Shown here piece by piece: positions 53,455 to 61,872 of a stretch of 64,000 nucleotides of DNA (position 1 is the stretch's first letter; every line of letters starts with the position of its first letter). The stretch is from the NCBI RefSeq assembly GCF_001654495.1, contig NZ_CP015849.1:682001-746000 (forward strand), read 5' to 3'. The notes beneath the pieces were generated by a model, which was given only the letters and a program-made list of their open reading frames with translations, did no database searches and was not told the DNA's origin. The stretch comes from Streptomyces sp. SAT1. GTDB taxonomy: Bacteria; Actinomycetota; Actinomycetes; Streptomycetales; Streptomycetaceae. Position numbers and translations under genes: made by a program.

Positions 53455-53490
53455 TGCCAGTCCAGTCGGTTCTGCCAGTCCAGTCGGTCC
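53455..53490. repeat. Tandem 18-bp repeat
   Basis: Two copies of TGCCAGTCCAGTCGGTYC at 53455-53472 and 53473-53490, followed by degenerate CAGTCC units, lie just after the stop of the leftward response regulator. Confidence 0.7.
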
Positions 53491-53492
53491 TG

Positions 53493-54251
53493 TCAGTCCT
53501 GCCAGTCCCGTCCCGCCTGCTGCCCGGCCGCGACCAGGCCCGACTCGTAGGCGGCGATGACCGCCTGCGCCCGGTCCCGGACGCCGAGTTTGTCGAAGAT
53601 GCTGGTGATGTAGTTCTTGACGGTGGAGACGCTGATCTCCAGGGTCTGCGCGATCTCGGTGTTGTCCAGGCCGGTGGCCAGCAGCCGCCAGACCTCCACC
53701 TCGCGCGGGGTGAGCGCCGCGGTGCCCTCGGCGGCGGGCCGCTCGCGGCCCTGCGGCGCCGCCCGCCCGGTCCTGACGTAGGCGCGGATGAGCCGGGTCA
53801 GCAGCCGGGGCGCGACGACGGCCTCACCCGTGCGGACGGTGCGGATCGCGGCCACCAGTTCCTCGGGTGAGCTGTCCTTGGGCAGGAAGCCGTACGCGCC
53901 GGCGCGCAGGGCGGCGACCACGTACTCGTCCATGTCGAAGGTGCTGAGGGCGAGCACCCGGCACTCGGGCAGGTCCCGGACGAGCCGCTCGGTGGCGGCG
54001 ACCCCGTCGAGGACGGGCATCCGGATGTCCATGACCACGACGTCGGGGCGGTGCTCCCGGGCCAGCACGAGGGCCTGCTCGCCGTTCTCGGCCTCGGCGA
54101 CCACGGTGACGTCCGGGGCGGGCCCTAGGATCAGCGCGAGACCGCGGCGCACCAGCGGCTGGTCGTCGGCGATCAGCACCCGGACGGCCCGCTCCCCCGC
54201 GTCCCGCGCGGCGTCCTCGGCGGTGCCGCCCACGGCCTTGGTCTCGCTCAC
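53493..54251 (-). CDS. NarL/LuxR family response regulator
   Basis: A 252-residue response regulator. The receiver (about residues 23-140) has VLIADDQPLVRRGL and the phosphorylated Asp in VVVMDIRMPVLDG, then STFDMDEYV and GAYGFLPKDSS. The C-terminal LuxR helix-turn-helix reads LTPREVEVWRLLATGLDNTEIAQTLEISVSTVKNYITSIFDKLGVRDR. The GTG start overlaps the kinase stop (GTGA). It pairs with the upstream histidine kinase and probably controls the divergent MMPL gene. Confidence 0.95.
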   Translation of the reverse strand: MSETKAVGGTAEDAARDAGERAVRVLIADDQPLVRRGLALILGPAPDVTVVAEAENGEQALVLAREHRPDVVVMDIRMPVLDGVAATERLVRDLPECRVLALSTFDMDEYVVAALRAGAYGFLPKDSSPEELVAAIRTVRTGEAVVAPRLLTRLIRAYVRTGRAAPQGRERPAAEGTAALTPREVEVWRLLATGLDNTEIAQTLEISVSTVKNYITSIFDKLGVRDRAQAVIAAYESGLVAAGQQAGRDWQD

Positions 54252-55483
54252 CCGTCGCTCTCCTCGTCCGCGCCCGCCGGCGCCTCCAGCGGCAGGCTCG
54301 CCGCGACCCGGAAGCCGCCCTCGGGGAGCGGGCCGGACTCCAGTGTGCCGCCGTGCAGGGCGACCCGTTCACGCATGCCGATCAGACCGTATCCGCTGCC
54401 GGGGCCGGGCGCCGGGGCGGGCTCGGCGGACTCCGCCTCGGCCCGGTCGGTGACGGTCACCCGCACGCTCCCGGGCAGGCAGGTCAGGCGGACCTCCACC
54501 GGTACGGAGGGCCCGGCGTGCTTGCGGGCGTTGGTCAGCGCCTCCTGGACGATCCGGTAGAGGGTGAGGCCGACCACCTGGGGCAGCGGCGCCGGATCGC
54601 CGTCCACGGTCAGCACGGCGGGCTGCCCGGCCTGCCGGGACTCCTTGATCAGGCGGTCCAGGTCGTCGAGGCCGGGCTGCGGCGCCTCCGGGGTGCCGTC
54701 GGGACCGGTCGTGGTGTCCTCGTCGGCCCGCAGCACGTCCAGGAGCTGGCGCATCTCGCGCAGCGCGAGCCGTCCCGACTCCTCCAGGGTGACGAGGGCC
54801 TCGCGGACGACACCGGCGTCGTGGTCGAGGTTGGCGCGGGCGCCGCCCGCCATCAGCTGCATGGTGGTGATGCGGTGGGCGACGATGTCGTGCAGCTCCC
54901 GGGCGATACGGCGGCGTTCCTCGGCCACCGCCCGGTCGGCGAGCAGGCGCCGGTTGGCCTCCGTCTCGCGCTGCCAGCGGTTGACCACCAGAGCGGCGCC
55001 GACGATGAGCACGGCGGCCACACAGGCACTGGTCAGGTTCAGGACGCCGCCCGGAGCGGCGATGCCGGGGGTGAGCAGGGTGATGCCGATGGCCCCGGCG
55101 GCCGCGGCGGCCGTCGCCCAGGGACGGCCGGTGCGGGCGGCCGTGTAGAGGGCGACCGCCAGGGTGGCGCCGAAGTGCTGCTCCATCGGCACCGACAGGT
55201 TCAGCGCCGCGCCGAGGACCAGGACGGCCGTCATGACCGTCAGCGGGAACAGCCGCCGCACCAGCAGCGGCAGCGCGGACAGCGTCAGCAGCAGGACACC
55301 GACACCCGATACCGGTATGCCCGTGAGCTGCGGGAACGCGGTGTATCCGACGATGTCGACGGCGGCCGCGCCGACGGTCAGCAGCGCGTCGTTGCGGGTC
55401 CACGGCAGGGCGTCGGTGCCCGGCGGGAACAGGCGTCCGCGCAGGCCGCGACGGTTCGGCGCGGTGCTGCGGCGCGTCGCCAT
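54248..55483 (-). CDS. Two-component sensor histidine kinase (NarX/DesK type)
   Basis: A 411-residue membrane kinase. Four to five N-terminal helices (about residues 35-175) have no large external domain, like sensors of envelope stress. The HisKA_3 dimerisation box has the phosphorylated His in RRIARELHDIVAHRI; the ATPase domain has IVQEALTNARKHA and GYGLIGMRERVALHGG. GAGAGGA precedes the ATG at 55483. The gene is coupled to its response regulator and divergent from the MMPL exporter across 270 bp, a common exporter-control layout. Confidence 0.93.
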   Translation of the reverse strand: MATRRSTAPNRRGLRGRLFPPGTDALPWTRNDALLTVGAAAVDIVGYTAFPQLTGIPVSGVGVLLLTLSALPLLVRRLFPLTVMTAVLVLGAALNLSVPMEQHFGATLAVALYTAARTGRPWATAAAAAGAIGITLLTPGIAAPGGVLNLTSACVAAVLIVGAALVVNRWQRETEANRRLLADRAVAEERRRIARELHDIVAHRITTMQLMAGGARANLDHDAGVVREALVTLEESGRLALREMRQLLDVLRADEDTTTGPDGTPEAPQPGLDDLDRLIKESRQAGQPAVLTVDGDPAPLPQVVGLTLYRIVQEALTNARKHAGPSVPVEVRLTCLPGSVRVTVTDRAEAESAEPAPAPGPGSGYGLIGMRERVALHGGTLESGPLPEGGFRVAASLPLEAPAGADEESDG

Positions 55484-55753
55484 GGTGGTCCTCTCCGCGC
55501 TGCTCCGCGCCGTGGTCGCCCGGTGCCCGCGGGCACCGGTGTGTGCTGTCCTCCGCTCACCCATTGTCGCAGCGGGCCGCGCCACCGGGCTACGACCTGC
55601 GGCCGAGGCCGGACCGGGACCAGGGTCCTGGTCCGGCGGCCGGCCGGTCCCGGGGCCCCCTGCCGCTTCTCCTCCCCTGCTCGGACGATCTCCGCGTATT
55701 CCGGTGATTCGCTGGAAGGGCACTGTCCGAGAACGTCCCGAACGGGAGCCCCC

Positions 55754-58036
55754 GTGATTCGCGCCCTGACCGGATTCTCCACGAGAAATCCATGGAAAGT
55801 CATCACCCTATGGGTACTGCTGGGAATAGGACTGACCATGGTGGGTCAGGCACTGATGTACCGCGTCACCGAGAGTCAGCTGGGTGACTTCCTGCCCGAG
55901 AAGTACGACTCGGCGGCGGCCCTGCACGTCGCCGAGGACAAGTTCGGGATCAAACCGGACGCCAACTCCGTGATCATGCTGGTCAAGCGGGCCGACGGCA
56001 AGCCGCTCGGGGCGGCCGACCAGCGGCACGCCGAGTCGGTGGCCGCGGCGCTCGGCAGACAGCGGGTGGCCATGCCGGAATCGGAGGACGCGCCGCCCTT
56101 CCTGGCGAAGGACTATTCGCAGACGCCGAAGATCGCTCCGGGTACGGTCGCACCCCACCGTACTTTCGCACTCTTCTCGGTCGGGCTCTCCGGAAATGCG
56201 ACCGACCCGGGTCTCCAGAATGTCTTCAAGGAATTCAGGAAGAGCGCTTCCGGCCGGTACGCGCAGGACGGCCTGCGCACCGGATTCACCGGCGGACTGG
56301 CCGACACCGTCGACAGCCAGGACGCGGAGAAGACGACGAGCACGGTGGCCGGCGCGCTCACCGTCGCGCTGATCGTGCTGCTGAACGTCCTGGTGTTCCG
56401 CAGTGTCCTGGCGGCGCTGCTGCCGCTGCTGGCGGTCGCCATCGTCGGCGGGGCCGCCTCGGGTGCCGTGGTCGGTGCGGCCCTGCTCAGCGGGATCCGG
56501 CTGGACCCGAGCACACCGCAGCTGATCAGCGTGGTGCTGCTGGGCATCGGGATCGACTACTTCCTGTTCCTGCTGTTCCGCTTCCGCGAACGGCTGCGCG
56601 CGCAGCCGGACCGTGCGCCGCGCGAGATCGCGGGCGAGGTCACGGGCCGGGTGGGCTCCGCGATCACCTCGGCCGCGCTGACCATCGTGGCCGCCTTCGC
56701 GACCTTGGGCATCGCGAGCTTCGGCCAGTTCCGGGTGCTGGGCCCGGCCATCGCGATCTCCGTCCTGGTGATGCTGCTGGCCAGCCTGACCTTCATGCCC
56801 GCCCTGCTGGCGGTCACGGGCCGCAAGATGTTCTGGCCCTCGCGCGCCCTGAAGCGCGCCCCGCGCGAGGGCACGGCCGGGCGCTTCGGCACCGCCGTCG
56901 CCCGCCGCCCGCTCGCCGTCGCGGCCGGCGCCGTCGTCCTGCTGGGCGCGCTGGCCGCCGGGACGATCGGCATGAAGATGGACTACGGCACCGGCAGCGG
57001 CGGCGGTGACACCCCGGCCGCCGCCACCGCGGCCGAGATCTCCCGCGCGCTGCCCGCGGGCGTGTCCGACCCGACCGACGTCTATGTCACCAAGGACGCC
57101 GGCGCCCTCGACCGGCGTGGCGTCGACGCCCTGGCCGCGGCGCTCGGCCGCACCGAGGGGGTGGGCCAGGTGAGTCCCGCCGTCTATGACAAGGGCGGCG
57201 ACGCGGCCCGGATCAGCCTCTACCTGACCGCCGACCCGCAGAGCCAGCAGGCGCGCGACCTGGTGTCCGGTCCGGTGCGGGCGGCCGTCGCCGCGCACAC
57301 GCCCGCGGGCGCCGAGGCCCATGTCGGCGGCACCGCGGCGATCTTCGCGGACATCTCCACCGCCGTCTCCGAGGACCTCGAACTGGTCTTCCCCGTGGCC
57401 GCGGCGCTCATCGCGCTGATCCTGCTCGTCCTGCTGCGCAGCGTGCTGGCGCCCGCGGTGCTGATGATCTCCGTCGGTCTCGGCTTCGCCGCCACGCTCG
57501 GCGCCTCGACCCTGGTGTTCCAGCATCTGCGCGGCGAGCCCGGTGTCGCCTTCACCCTGCCGCTGGTGCTCTTCCTGTTCGTGGTGGCGCTGGGCACCGA
57601 CTACAACATCCTGATCAGCGACCGGGTACGGGAGGAGATGGAGCGGCCCGGACCGGCCCGTGCCGCGGTGGCCCGCGCCGTGCGGCACACGGCTCCGGCC
57701 GTGGCCACCGCGGGGCTGGTGCTGGCCGGGTCCTTCGGCAGCCTCGCGGTGAACCCGGACTCGGGCACCCAGCAGATCGGCTTCGCGACGGCCCTCGGCA
57801 TCCTGCTGTCGGCGTTCGTCCTGTCGATCGCGCTGGTCCCGGCGCTCGCCGCGCTGCTCGGCCGCTCCCTGTGGTGGCCCGTCCGCCCGCGCCGCGCCGC
57901 CCGGCCCCGGCCGTCCTCCCCGTACGCGCCCGGGGAGGATCCCGGTCCGCGGCCGGGGCAGCCGTTCGGACACCGGTCCGGCGAGCCGGGCCAGGGCCCC
58001 GCCCCGGACACGTACGACCGCATCGGCACGAACTGA
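55754..58036 (+). CDS. MMPL family transporter
   Basis: A 760-residue RND-type exporter of the MMPL family. Two repeats are seen: each has one helix, an external domain and five helices. Conserved motifs include LLGIGIDYFLFLLFRFRERL in the first half and ALGTDYNILISDRVREEM in the second, with the proton-relay GxDY in both. The C-terminal tail is Pro/Arg-rich and cytoplasmic. In actinobacteria MMPL proteins export lipids, siderophores or secondary metabolites. The GTG start has GGGAG upstream. It could export the product of the nearby NRPS operon, but only location supports this. Confidence 0.92.
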   Translation: MIRALTGFSTRNPWKVITLWVLLGIGLTMVGQALMYRVTESQLGDFLPEKYDSAAALHVAEDKFGIKPDANSVIMLVKRADGKPLGAADQRHAESVAAALGRQRVAMPESEDAPPFLAKDYSQTPKIAPGTVAPHRTFALFSVGLSGNATDPGLQNVFKEFRKSASGRYAQDGLRTGFTGGLADTVDSQDAEKTTSTVAGALTVALIVLLNVLVFRSVLAALLPLLAVAIVGGAASGAVVGAALLSGIRLDPSTPQLISVVLLGIGIDYFLFLLFRFRERLRAQPDRAPREIAGEVTGRVGSAITSAALTIVAAFATLGIASFGQFRVLGPAIAISVLVMLLASLTFMPALLAVTGRKMFWPSRALKRAPREGTAGRFGTAVARRPLAVAAGAVVLLGALAAGTIGMKMDYGTGSGGGDTPAAATAAEISRALPAGVSDPTDVYVTKDAGALDRRGVDALAAALGRTEGVGQVSPAVYDKGGDAARISLYLTADPQSQQARDLVSGPVRAAVAAHTPAGAEAHVGGTAAIFADISTAVSEDLELVFPVAAALIALILLVLLRSVLAPAVLMISVGLGFAATLGASTLVFQHLRGEPGVAFTLPLVLFLFVVALGTDYNILISDRVREEMERPGPARAAVARAVRHTAPAVATAGLVLAGSFGSLAVNPDSGTQQIGFATALGILLSAFVLSIALVPALAALLGRSLWWPVRPRRAARPRPSSPYAPGEDPGPRPGQPFGHRSGEPGQGPAPDTYDRIGTN

Positions 58037-58057
58037 CCGACCCGCCGCCCGCCTGCC

Positions 58058-58097
58058 ACGAGGGCCGCCGCCGCTTCCCAGCGGCGGCGGCCCTCGT
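58058..58097. terminator. Terminator after MMPL gene
   Basis: An 18-bp perfect stem (ACGAGGGCCGCCGCCGCT against its complement) closes around TCCC at 58076-58079, starting 21 bases after the MMPL stop. One of the strongest hairpins in the window. Confidence 0.9.
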
Positions 58098-58157
58098 CGG
58101 CTTCCGCGGTCCCCGCCCCGAGACGCCGATCACTTTCCCCGGATGTGGTCTGGACTA

Positions 58158-58177
58158 CATACCGACTAGTCAGCATG
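58158..58177. promoter_or_regulatory. 20-bp TetR-type palindrome before the kinase/dehydrogenase operon
   Basis: CATACCGACTAGTCAGCATG equals its reverse complement at 16 of 20 positions around a perfect GACTAGTC core. It lies 42 bp before the ATG of the kinase-like gene. Size and symmetry suit a TetR regulator; none is adjacent, and the site differs from that near the TetR gene at 61188. Confidence 0.6.
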
Positions 58178-58219
58178 ATGGTCGGGATCCGATGCCGACC
58201 CCGCCCCCAGGAGCGCTGG

Positions 58220-59263
58220 ATGAGCCCCGACCACCCGCCCGGACTCGATCTCGACCGGCTGCGCGACCTGCTCGACCGCGAGCGCCCCGGCCTGGTGCGG
58301 GGCCCCCTGACCGGCCGGCTGATCGAGGGCGGCCGGTCCAACCTGACGTACACCGTCTCCGACGGCACCGGCCGCTGGGTCGTACGGCGGCCGCCGCTCG
58401 GGCATGTGCTGGCCACCGCGCACGACATGAGGCGCGAGCACCGGGTGATCAGCGCGCTGCGGCCGACGGACGTACCGGTGCCGGGCACCGTGCTGCTGTG
58501 CGAGGACGAGGAGGTGCTGGGCGCGCCGTTCTATGTGATGGAGTTCGTCGAGGGCACCCCGTACCGCACGGCCGGCCAGCTCGCCCCGCTCGGCCCGGAG
58601 CGCACGCGCCACGCGGTGCTGTCCCTGGTCGACACGCTCGTCGCCCTGCACGCGGTCGACCCCGCCGAGGTGGGCCTCGCCGACTTCGGCCGGCCGGAGG
58701 GCTTCCTCGACCGGCAGCTGCGCCGCTGGGGCAAGCAGCTCGACGCCTCCCGCGACCGCGACCTGCCCGGCATCGACGAGCTGCACGCCGCCCTCGGGCG
58801 CGAGCTGCCCGTCTCCCCCGCGCCCGCCGTGGTGCACGGCGACTACCGCCTGGACAACGCGCTGATCGGGCCGGACGACCGGATCCGGGCCGTGCTCGAC
58901 TGGGAGATGTCCACGCTCGGCGACCCGCTCACCGACCTGGGCCTGCTGGTCATGTACTGCACTCCGCTGGGCATGCCGGACTCGCCCGTGTCCACCACCG
59001 CCGAGGCGCCGGGCCACCCCTCGCCCGCCGAACTGATCGAGCGGTACGCCGCGCGCTCGGGGCGCGATGTGTCCGCCGTCTCCTGGTACACCGCGTTCGC
59101 CTGGTTCAAGCTCGCGGTGATCCTGGAGGGCATCCACTACCGGTACACGCTCGGGCGGACGGTCGGCGGCGGCTTCGACCGTATCGGCGACCTCGTCCCC
59201 GTCTTCATCCAGCACGGCCTGACCACGTTGCACGACGGCCCCCAGGGCCTCCAGGAGGGCTGA
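58220..59263 (+). CDS. Aminoglycoside-phosphotransferase-like kinase (LvaA / ACAD10-11 N-domain type)
   Basis: A 347-residue APH-fold kinase. Motifs are IEGGRSNLTYTVSDG near the N-terminus, the catalytic loop VVHGDYRLDNALI (Asp in HGDYR) and the Mg-binding VLDWEMSTLGDPLTDLG. The DWEMSTLGDP signature marks the subgroup paired with or fused to acyl-CoA dehydrogenases, as in human ACAD10/11 and bacterial LvaA, which phosphorylate 4-hydroxyacyl-CoA. An acyl-CoA dehydrogenase gene follows after five bases, so a role in hydroxy-fatty-acid breakdown is likely and aminoglycoside resistance unlikely. AGGAG precedes the ATG. Confidence 0.88.
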   Translation: MSPDHPPGLDLDRLRDLLDRERPGLVRGPLTGRLIEGGRSNLTYTVSDGTGRWVVRRPPLGHVLATAHDMRREHRVISALRPTDVPVPGTVLLCEDEEVLGAPFYVMEFVEGTPYRTAGQLAPLGPERTRHAVLSLVDTLVALHAVDPAEVGLADFGRPEGFLDRQLRRWGKQLDASRDRDLPGIDELHAALGRELPVSPAPAVVHGDYRLDNALIGPDDRIRAVLDWEMSTLGDPLTDLGLLVMYCTPLGMPDSPVSTTAEAPGHPSPAELIERYAARSGRDVSAVSWYTAFAWFKLAVILEGIHYRYTLGRTVGGGFDRIGDLVPVFIQHGLTTLHDGPQGLQEG

Positions 59264-59268
59264 TCCCC

Positions 59269-60492
59269 ATGGACTTCGCGTTCGACGCGCGCACCGAGGA
59301 ACTGCGCGCCCGGCTCCTCGCCTTCATGGACGAGTACGTGTACCCGGCCGAGGAGACCGCGCACGAGCAGCGCGCCCGCCTCGCCTCGCCCTGGGAGAAC
59401 CCCCCGGTGGTGGAGGAGCTGAAGGCCGAGGCACGGCGGCAGGGCCTGTGGAACCTGTTCCTGCCGGACGCCGAGCACGGCGCCGGTCTGACCAACCTCC
59501 AGTACGCCCCGCTGGCCGAGATCACCGGCCGCTCCCCGCAGCTGGCGCCCACCGCGACCAACTGCGCCGCGCCGGACACGGGCAACATGGAGGTGCTCGC
59601 GCAGTTCGGCGACGAACGGCAGCGGAAGCAGTGGCTCCAGCCGCTGCTGGCGGGCGAGATCCGCTCGGCGTTCGCGATGACCGAGCCGGAGGTGGCCTCC
59701 TCGGACGCCACCAACATCACCACGCACATCGAGCGGGCGGACGACGGCTCGGACGAGTACGTGATCACCGGCCGCAAGTGGTACATCTCCGGGGCGATGC
59801 ACCCCGACTGCAAGATCTTCATCGTGATGGGCAAGACGGACCCGGACGGCGCGGACGTGCGCCGCCAGCAGTCCATGGTGCTGGTGCCGCGCGACACACC
59901 GGGCGTCACCGTGCGGCGGGCCATGCGGGTCTTCGGGTACGAGGACCACTACCACGGCGGGCACGCCGAGGTGGTCTTCGACCACGCGCGCGTCCCGGTG
60001 TCGAACCTCATCGGCGAGGAGGGCGGCGGCTTCGCCATCGCCCAGGCCCGGCTGGGTCCGGGCCGGATCCACCACTGCATGCGGCTGATCGGCATGGCCG
60101 AGCGCGCCATCGAGCTGATGTGCCGCCGGGCGGTCTCCCGTACGGCGTTCGGCAAGGCGCTGGCCCAGCAGGGCGTGGTGCAGAACTGGATCGCTGACGC
60201 CCGTGTCCAGGTCGAGCAGTTGCGGCTGCTGGTGCTGAAGACGGCCTGGCTGATGGACACGGTCGGCAACAAGGGCGCCCACACCGAGATCCAGGCCATC
60301 AAGATCGCCACCCCGCGCGCGGTGGTCGGCATCCTGGACCGGGCGATCCAGCTCTACGGCGCGGGCGGGGTCAGCCAGGACTTCCCGCTGGCCGAGCTGT
60401 ACGCGGGCGCGCGCACCCTGATGCTCGCCGACGGCCCCGACGAGGTGCACCAGCGCTCGCTGGCGCGGCGGGAGCTGAAGCAGTACCTGTAG
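59269..60492 (+). CDS. Acyl-CoA dehydrogenase (ACAD10/11, LvaC-like)
   Basis: A 407-residue FAD enzyme of the acyl-CoA dehydrogenase superfamily with all three domains. FAD-binding motifs are FAMTEPEVASSDATNI and KWYISGAMHPDCKI; the C-terminal helical domain has RTAFGKALAQQG, QLYGAGGVSQDFPLAELYAGARTLMLADGPDEVH. The AMTEPxVASSD sequence is typical of ACAD10/11-like members. It starts five bases after the kinase stop with AGGAGG inside the kinase 3' end, so the two are coupled. Together they may convert 4-hydroxyacyl-CoA to enoyl-CoA through a phosphorylated intermediate. Confidence 0.93.
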   Translation: MDFAFDARTEELRARLLAFMDEYVYPAEETAHEQRARLASPWENPPVVEELKAEARRQGLWNLFLPDAEHGAGLTNLQYAPLAEITGRSPQLAPTATNCAAPDTGNMEVLAQFGDERQRKQWLQPLLAGEIRSAFAMTEPEVASSDATNITTHIERADDGSDEYVITGRKWYISGAMHPDCKIFIVMGKTDPDGADVRRQQSMVLVPRDTPGVTVRRAMRVFGYEDHYHGGHAEVVFDHARVPVSNLIGEEGGGFAIAQARLGPGRIHHCMRLIGMAERAIELMCRRAVSRTAFGKALAQQGVVQNWIADARVQVEQLRLLVLKTAWLMDTVGNKGAHTEIQAIKIATPRAVVGILDRAIQLYGAGGVSQDFPLAELYAGARTLMLADGPDEVHQRSLARRELKQYL

Positions 60493-60576
60493 GCGCGTTG
60501 CCGGTGCGGGACCGCCGTCGCGCACCGGGTCCGCGCCGTCGCGCGCGGGTATGCCGTCCTCCGTGCCGGGAGAACC

Positions 60577-60602
60577 CGGCTCCCGGGCGCGCCCGGGAGC
60601 CG
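60577..60602. terminator. Palindromic terminator after acyl-CoA dehydrogenase
   Basis: A perfect 26-bp palindrome (CGGCTCCCGGGC, two-base centre region, and its complement) lies between the rightward dehydrogenase gene and the leftward DUF6343 gene, so it can serve both. Confidence 0.75.
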
Positions 60603-60604
60603 CC

Positions 60605-60949
60605 TCAGCGCCCGGACGGCACCGCGCCCCGCTCGCGCCGCAGCCGCCGGACGACGACCGCCACGTCGGCCGCGGCCAGCAGCGCGAGCACCGCGCAGAC
60701 GGCGGCGGCGATGACGAGGGGGCCGCGGCCCGGGTTCTCGCCCGGCACGGCCTGCGCCGCCCACACGGCGAAGAAGGCGGCGGCCCCGGCGAACAGCGGC
60801 AGGAAGACCCCCGACAGGAGCAGCCGCAGTCCCAGGGGGCTCTGGGCGGTCATCGGCTCGGTGCCGGTCCGGGGGTATCTGCGGCCGAACGCGCCGGAGC
60901 GCGACCGCGGGACCGGCTCCCTCCTGCGTTCCGGGTCGTTCTGGCTCAT
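60605..60949 (-). CDS. DUF6343 family membrane protein
   Basis: A 114-residue protein. A basic N-terminal stretch (RREPVPRSRSGAFGRRYPRTGTEP) leads into SPLGLRLLLSGVFLPLFAGAAAFFAVWAAQ and a second helix, with a C-terminal VVRRLRRERG. The RTGTEP...SxLGLRLLLS sequence is the DUF6343 signature found in streptomycetes. Function unknown. GGAGGAGACAGG lies before the ATG. Upstream is a short tandem repeat and then the TetR gene. Confidence 0.8.
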   Translation of the reverse strand: MSQNDPERRREPVPRSRSGAFGRRYPRTGTEPMTAQSPLGLRLLLSGVFLPLFAGAAAFFAVWAAQAVPGENPGRGPLVIAAAVCAVLALLAAADVAVVVRRLRRERGAVPSGR

Positions 60950-61020
60950 GACACCTGTCTCCTCCGCCCCGGCCGCCGCCAGCGCTACGGTGCACTCACG
61001 GCCGGTTCGCGGCCGCGTCG

Positions 61021-61090
61021 CGGTGGATCCGCGGGGCTCGTGGTGAGTCCGCGGGGCTCGTGGTGGATCCGCGGGGCTCGTGGTGGATCC
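61021..61090. repeat. Tandem 20-bp repeat
   Basis: The unit TGGTGGATCCGCGGGGCTCG occurs in about three and a half copies with few changes, in the gap between DUF6343 and the TetR gene. The copies are directly adjacent with no spacers, so it is not a CRISPR array. Confidence 0.85.
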
Positions 61091-61187
61091 GTCCCGGGCC
61101 GCGTAGCCCGTGTGCGCGGAGGTAAACCGCGTGCCGGGCAGCAGGAGCCCCGGTCCACCCGGCGGGCGGCCCCGGCCCGGTGGCGCG

Positions 61188-61766
61188 TCAGCCGTCGAGC
61201 AGGGCCAGGTGGTGGCGGACGGCGGCGCTCGCACGGGGCTCGTCGTCGGTGGCGAGGAGATCGAGCAGGACGCCGCGGAGCACCGCGAGCGCCAGGGTCC
61301 TGCGGATGGCGCCGGACCCGGTGTCCCGCTCGGCGGGCGGCTGGCAGGCGGCGAGCACCGCGAGCCAGTCCTCGACGGTGGCACGGGCGAACCCGGCCCA
61401 CGGCCCGTCCGGCTCGACCAGGGAGCGGGCGTACGCCTCCGCCCACAGCCGCAGCAGCGGGCGGTGCCCGGCGGCGGCGAGCCAGGCCCAGACCCGCTCG
61501 GTGGCCGCGGGCAGGCCGATGGGCTCGCCGGGGCCGCGCAGAGGATCCAGGATCGCCAGTTCGTCCGCGCGGGCACGCGCCAGCAGGGCCCGTACGAGAC
61601 CGTCCTTGCTGCCGAAGAGGAACAGCAGGACCCGGGGGCTGGAACCGACGGCCGTGGCCAGCGGGCGCAGCGACAGGTCGGCCAGACCGTGCGCGAGGAC
61701 GTACCGGTAGGCGGCCTCCAGCAGTTCGGTCTGGCGTGCGGAGGGGGCTGCCGCTGACGGGGACAT
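61188..61766 (-). CDS. TetR family transcriptional regulator
   Basis: A 192-residue TetR regulator. The helix-turn-helix is at about residues 12-55: ELLEAAYRYVLAHGLADLSLRPLATAVGSSPRVLLFLFGSKDGLVRALLA. The C-terminal ligand domain has TetR_C-like sequence (RLWAEAYARSLVEPDGPWAGFA). It diverges from a GNAT acetyltransferase gene with an operator-like repeat between them and probably represses both. Confidence 0.92.
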   Translation of the reverse strand: MSPSAAAPSARQTELLEAAYRYVLAHGLADLSLRPLATAVGSSPRVLLFLFGSKDGLVRALLARARADELAILDPLRGPGEPIGLPAATERVWAWLAAAGHRPLLRLWAEAYARSLVEPDGPWAGFARATVEDWLAVLAACQPPAERDTGSGAIRRTLALAVLRGVLLDLLATDDEPRASAAVRHHLALLDG

Positions 61767-61783
61767 GGGGCTAGCCTAGCGGT

Positions 61784-61803
61784 ACTGAAACAGTCGTGTC
61801 AGT
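61784..61803. promoter_or_regulatory. Putative TetR operator
   Basis: ACTGAAACAGTCGTGTCAGT is an imperfect 20-bp palindrome (ACTGA / TCAGT arms, 14 of 20 positions symmetric) between the TetR start and the divergent GNAT start, 18 bp from the TetR ATG. Confidence 0.55.
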
Positions 61804-61872
61804 GCCCGGCGCGGAAGCTGTGGTACGCCCTGCCGCCGGGCGCGGACGACGGAGCCACCGGAGGGACACGCC

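Noticed and set aside
58220..59263. Aminoglycoside resistance kinase
   Set aside because: The fold is APH-like, but the DWEMSTLGDP signature and the coupled acyl-CoA dehydrogenase place it with the acyl-CoA-linked kinases.
61021..61090. Repeats that could be taken for a CRISPR array
   Set aside because: The 20-bp units are directly adjacent without spacers and no cas gene is near; it is a simple tandem repeat.
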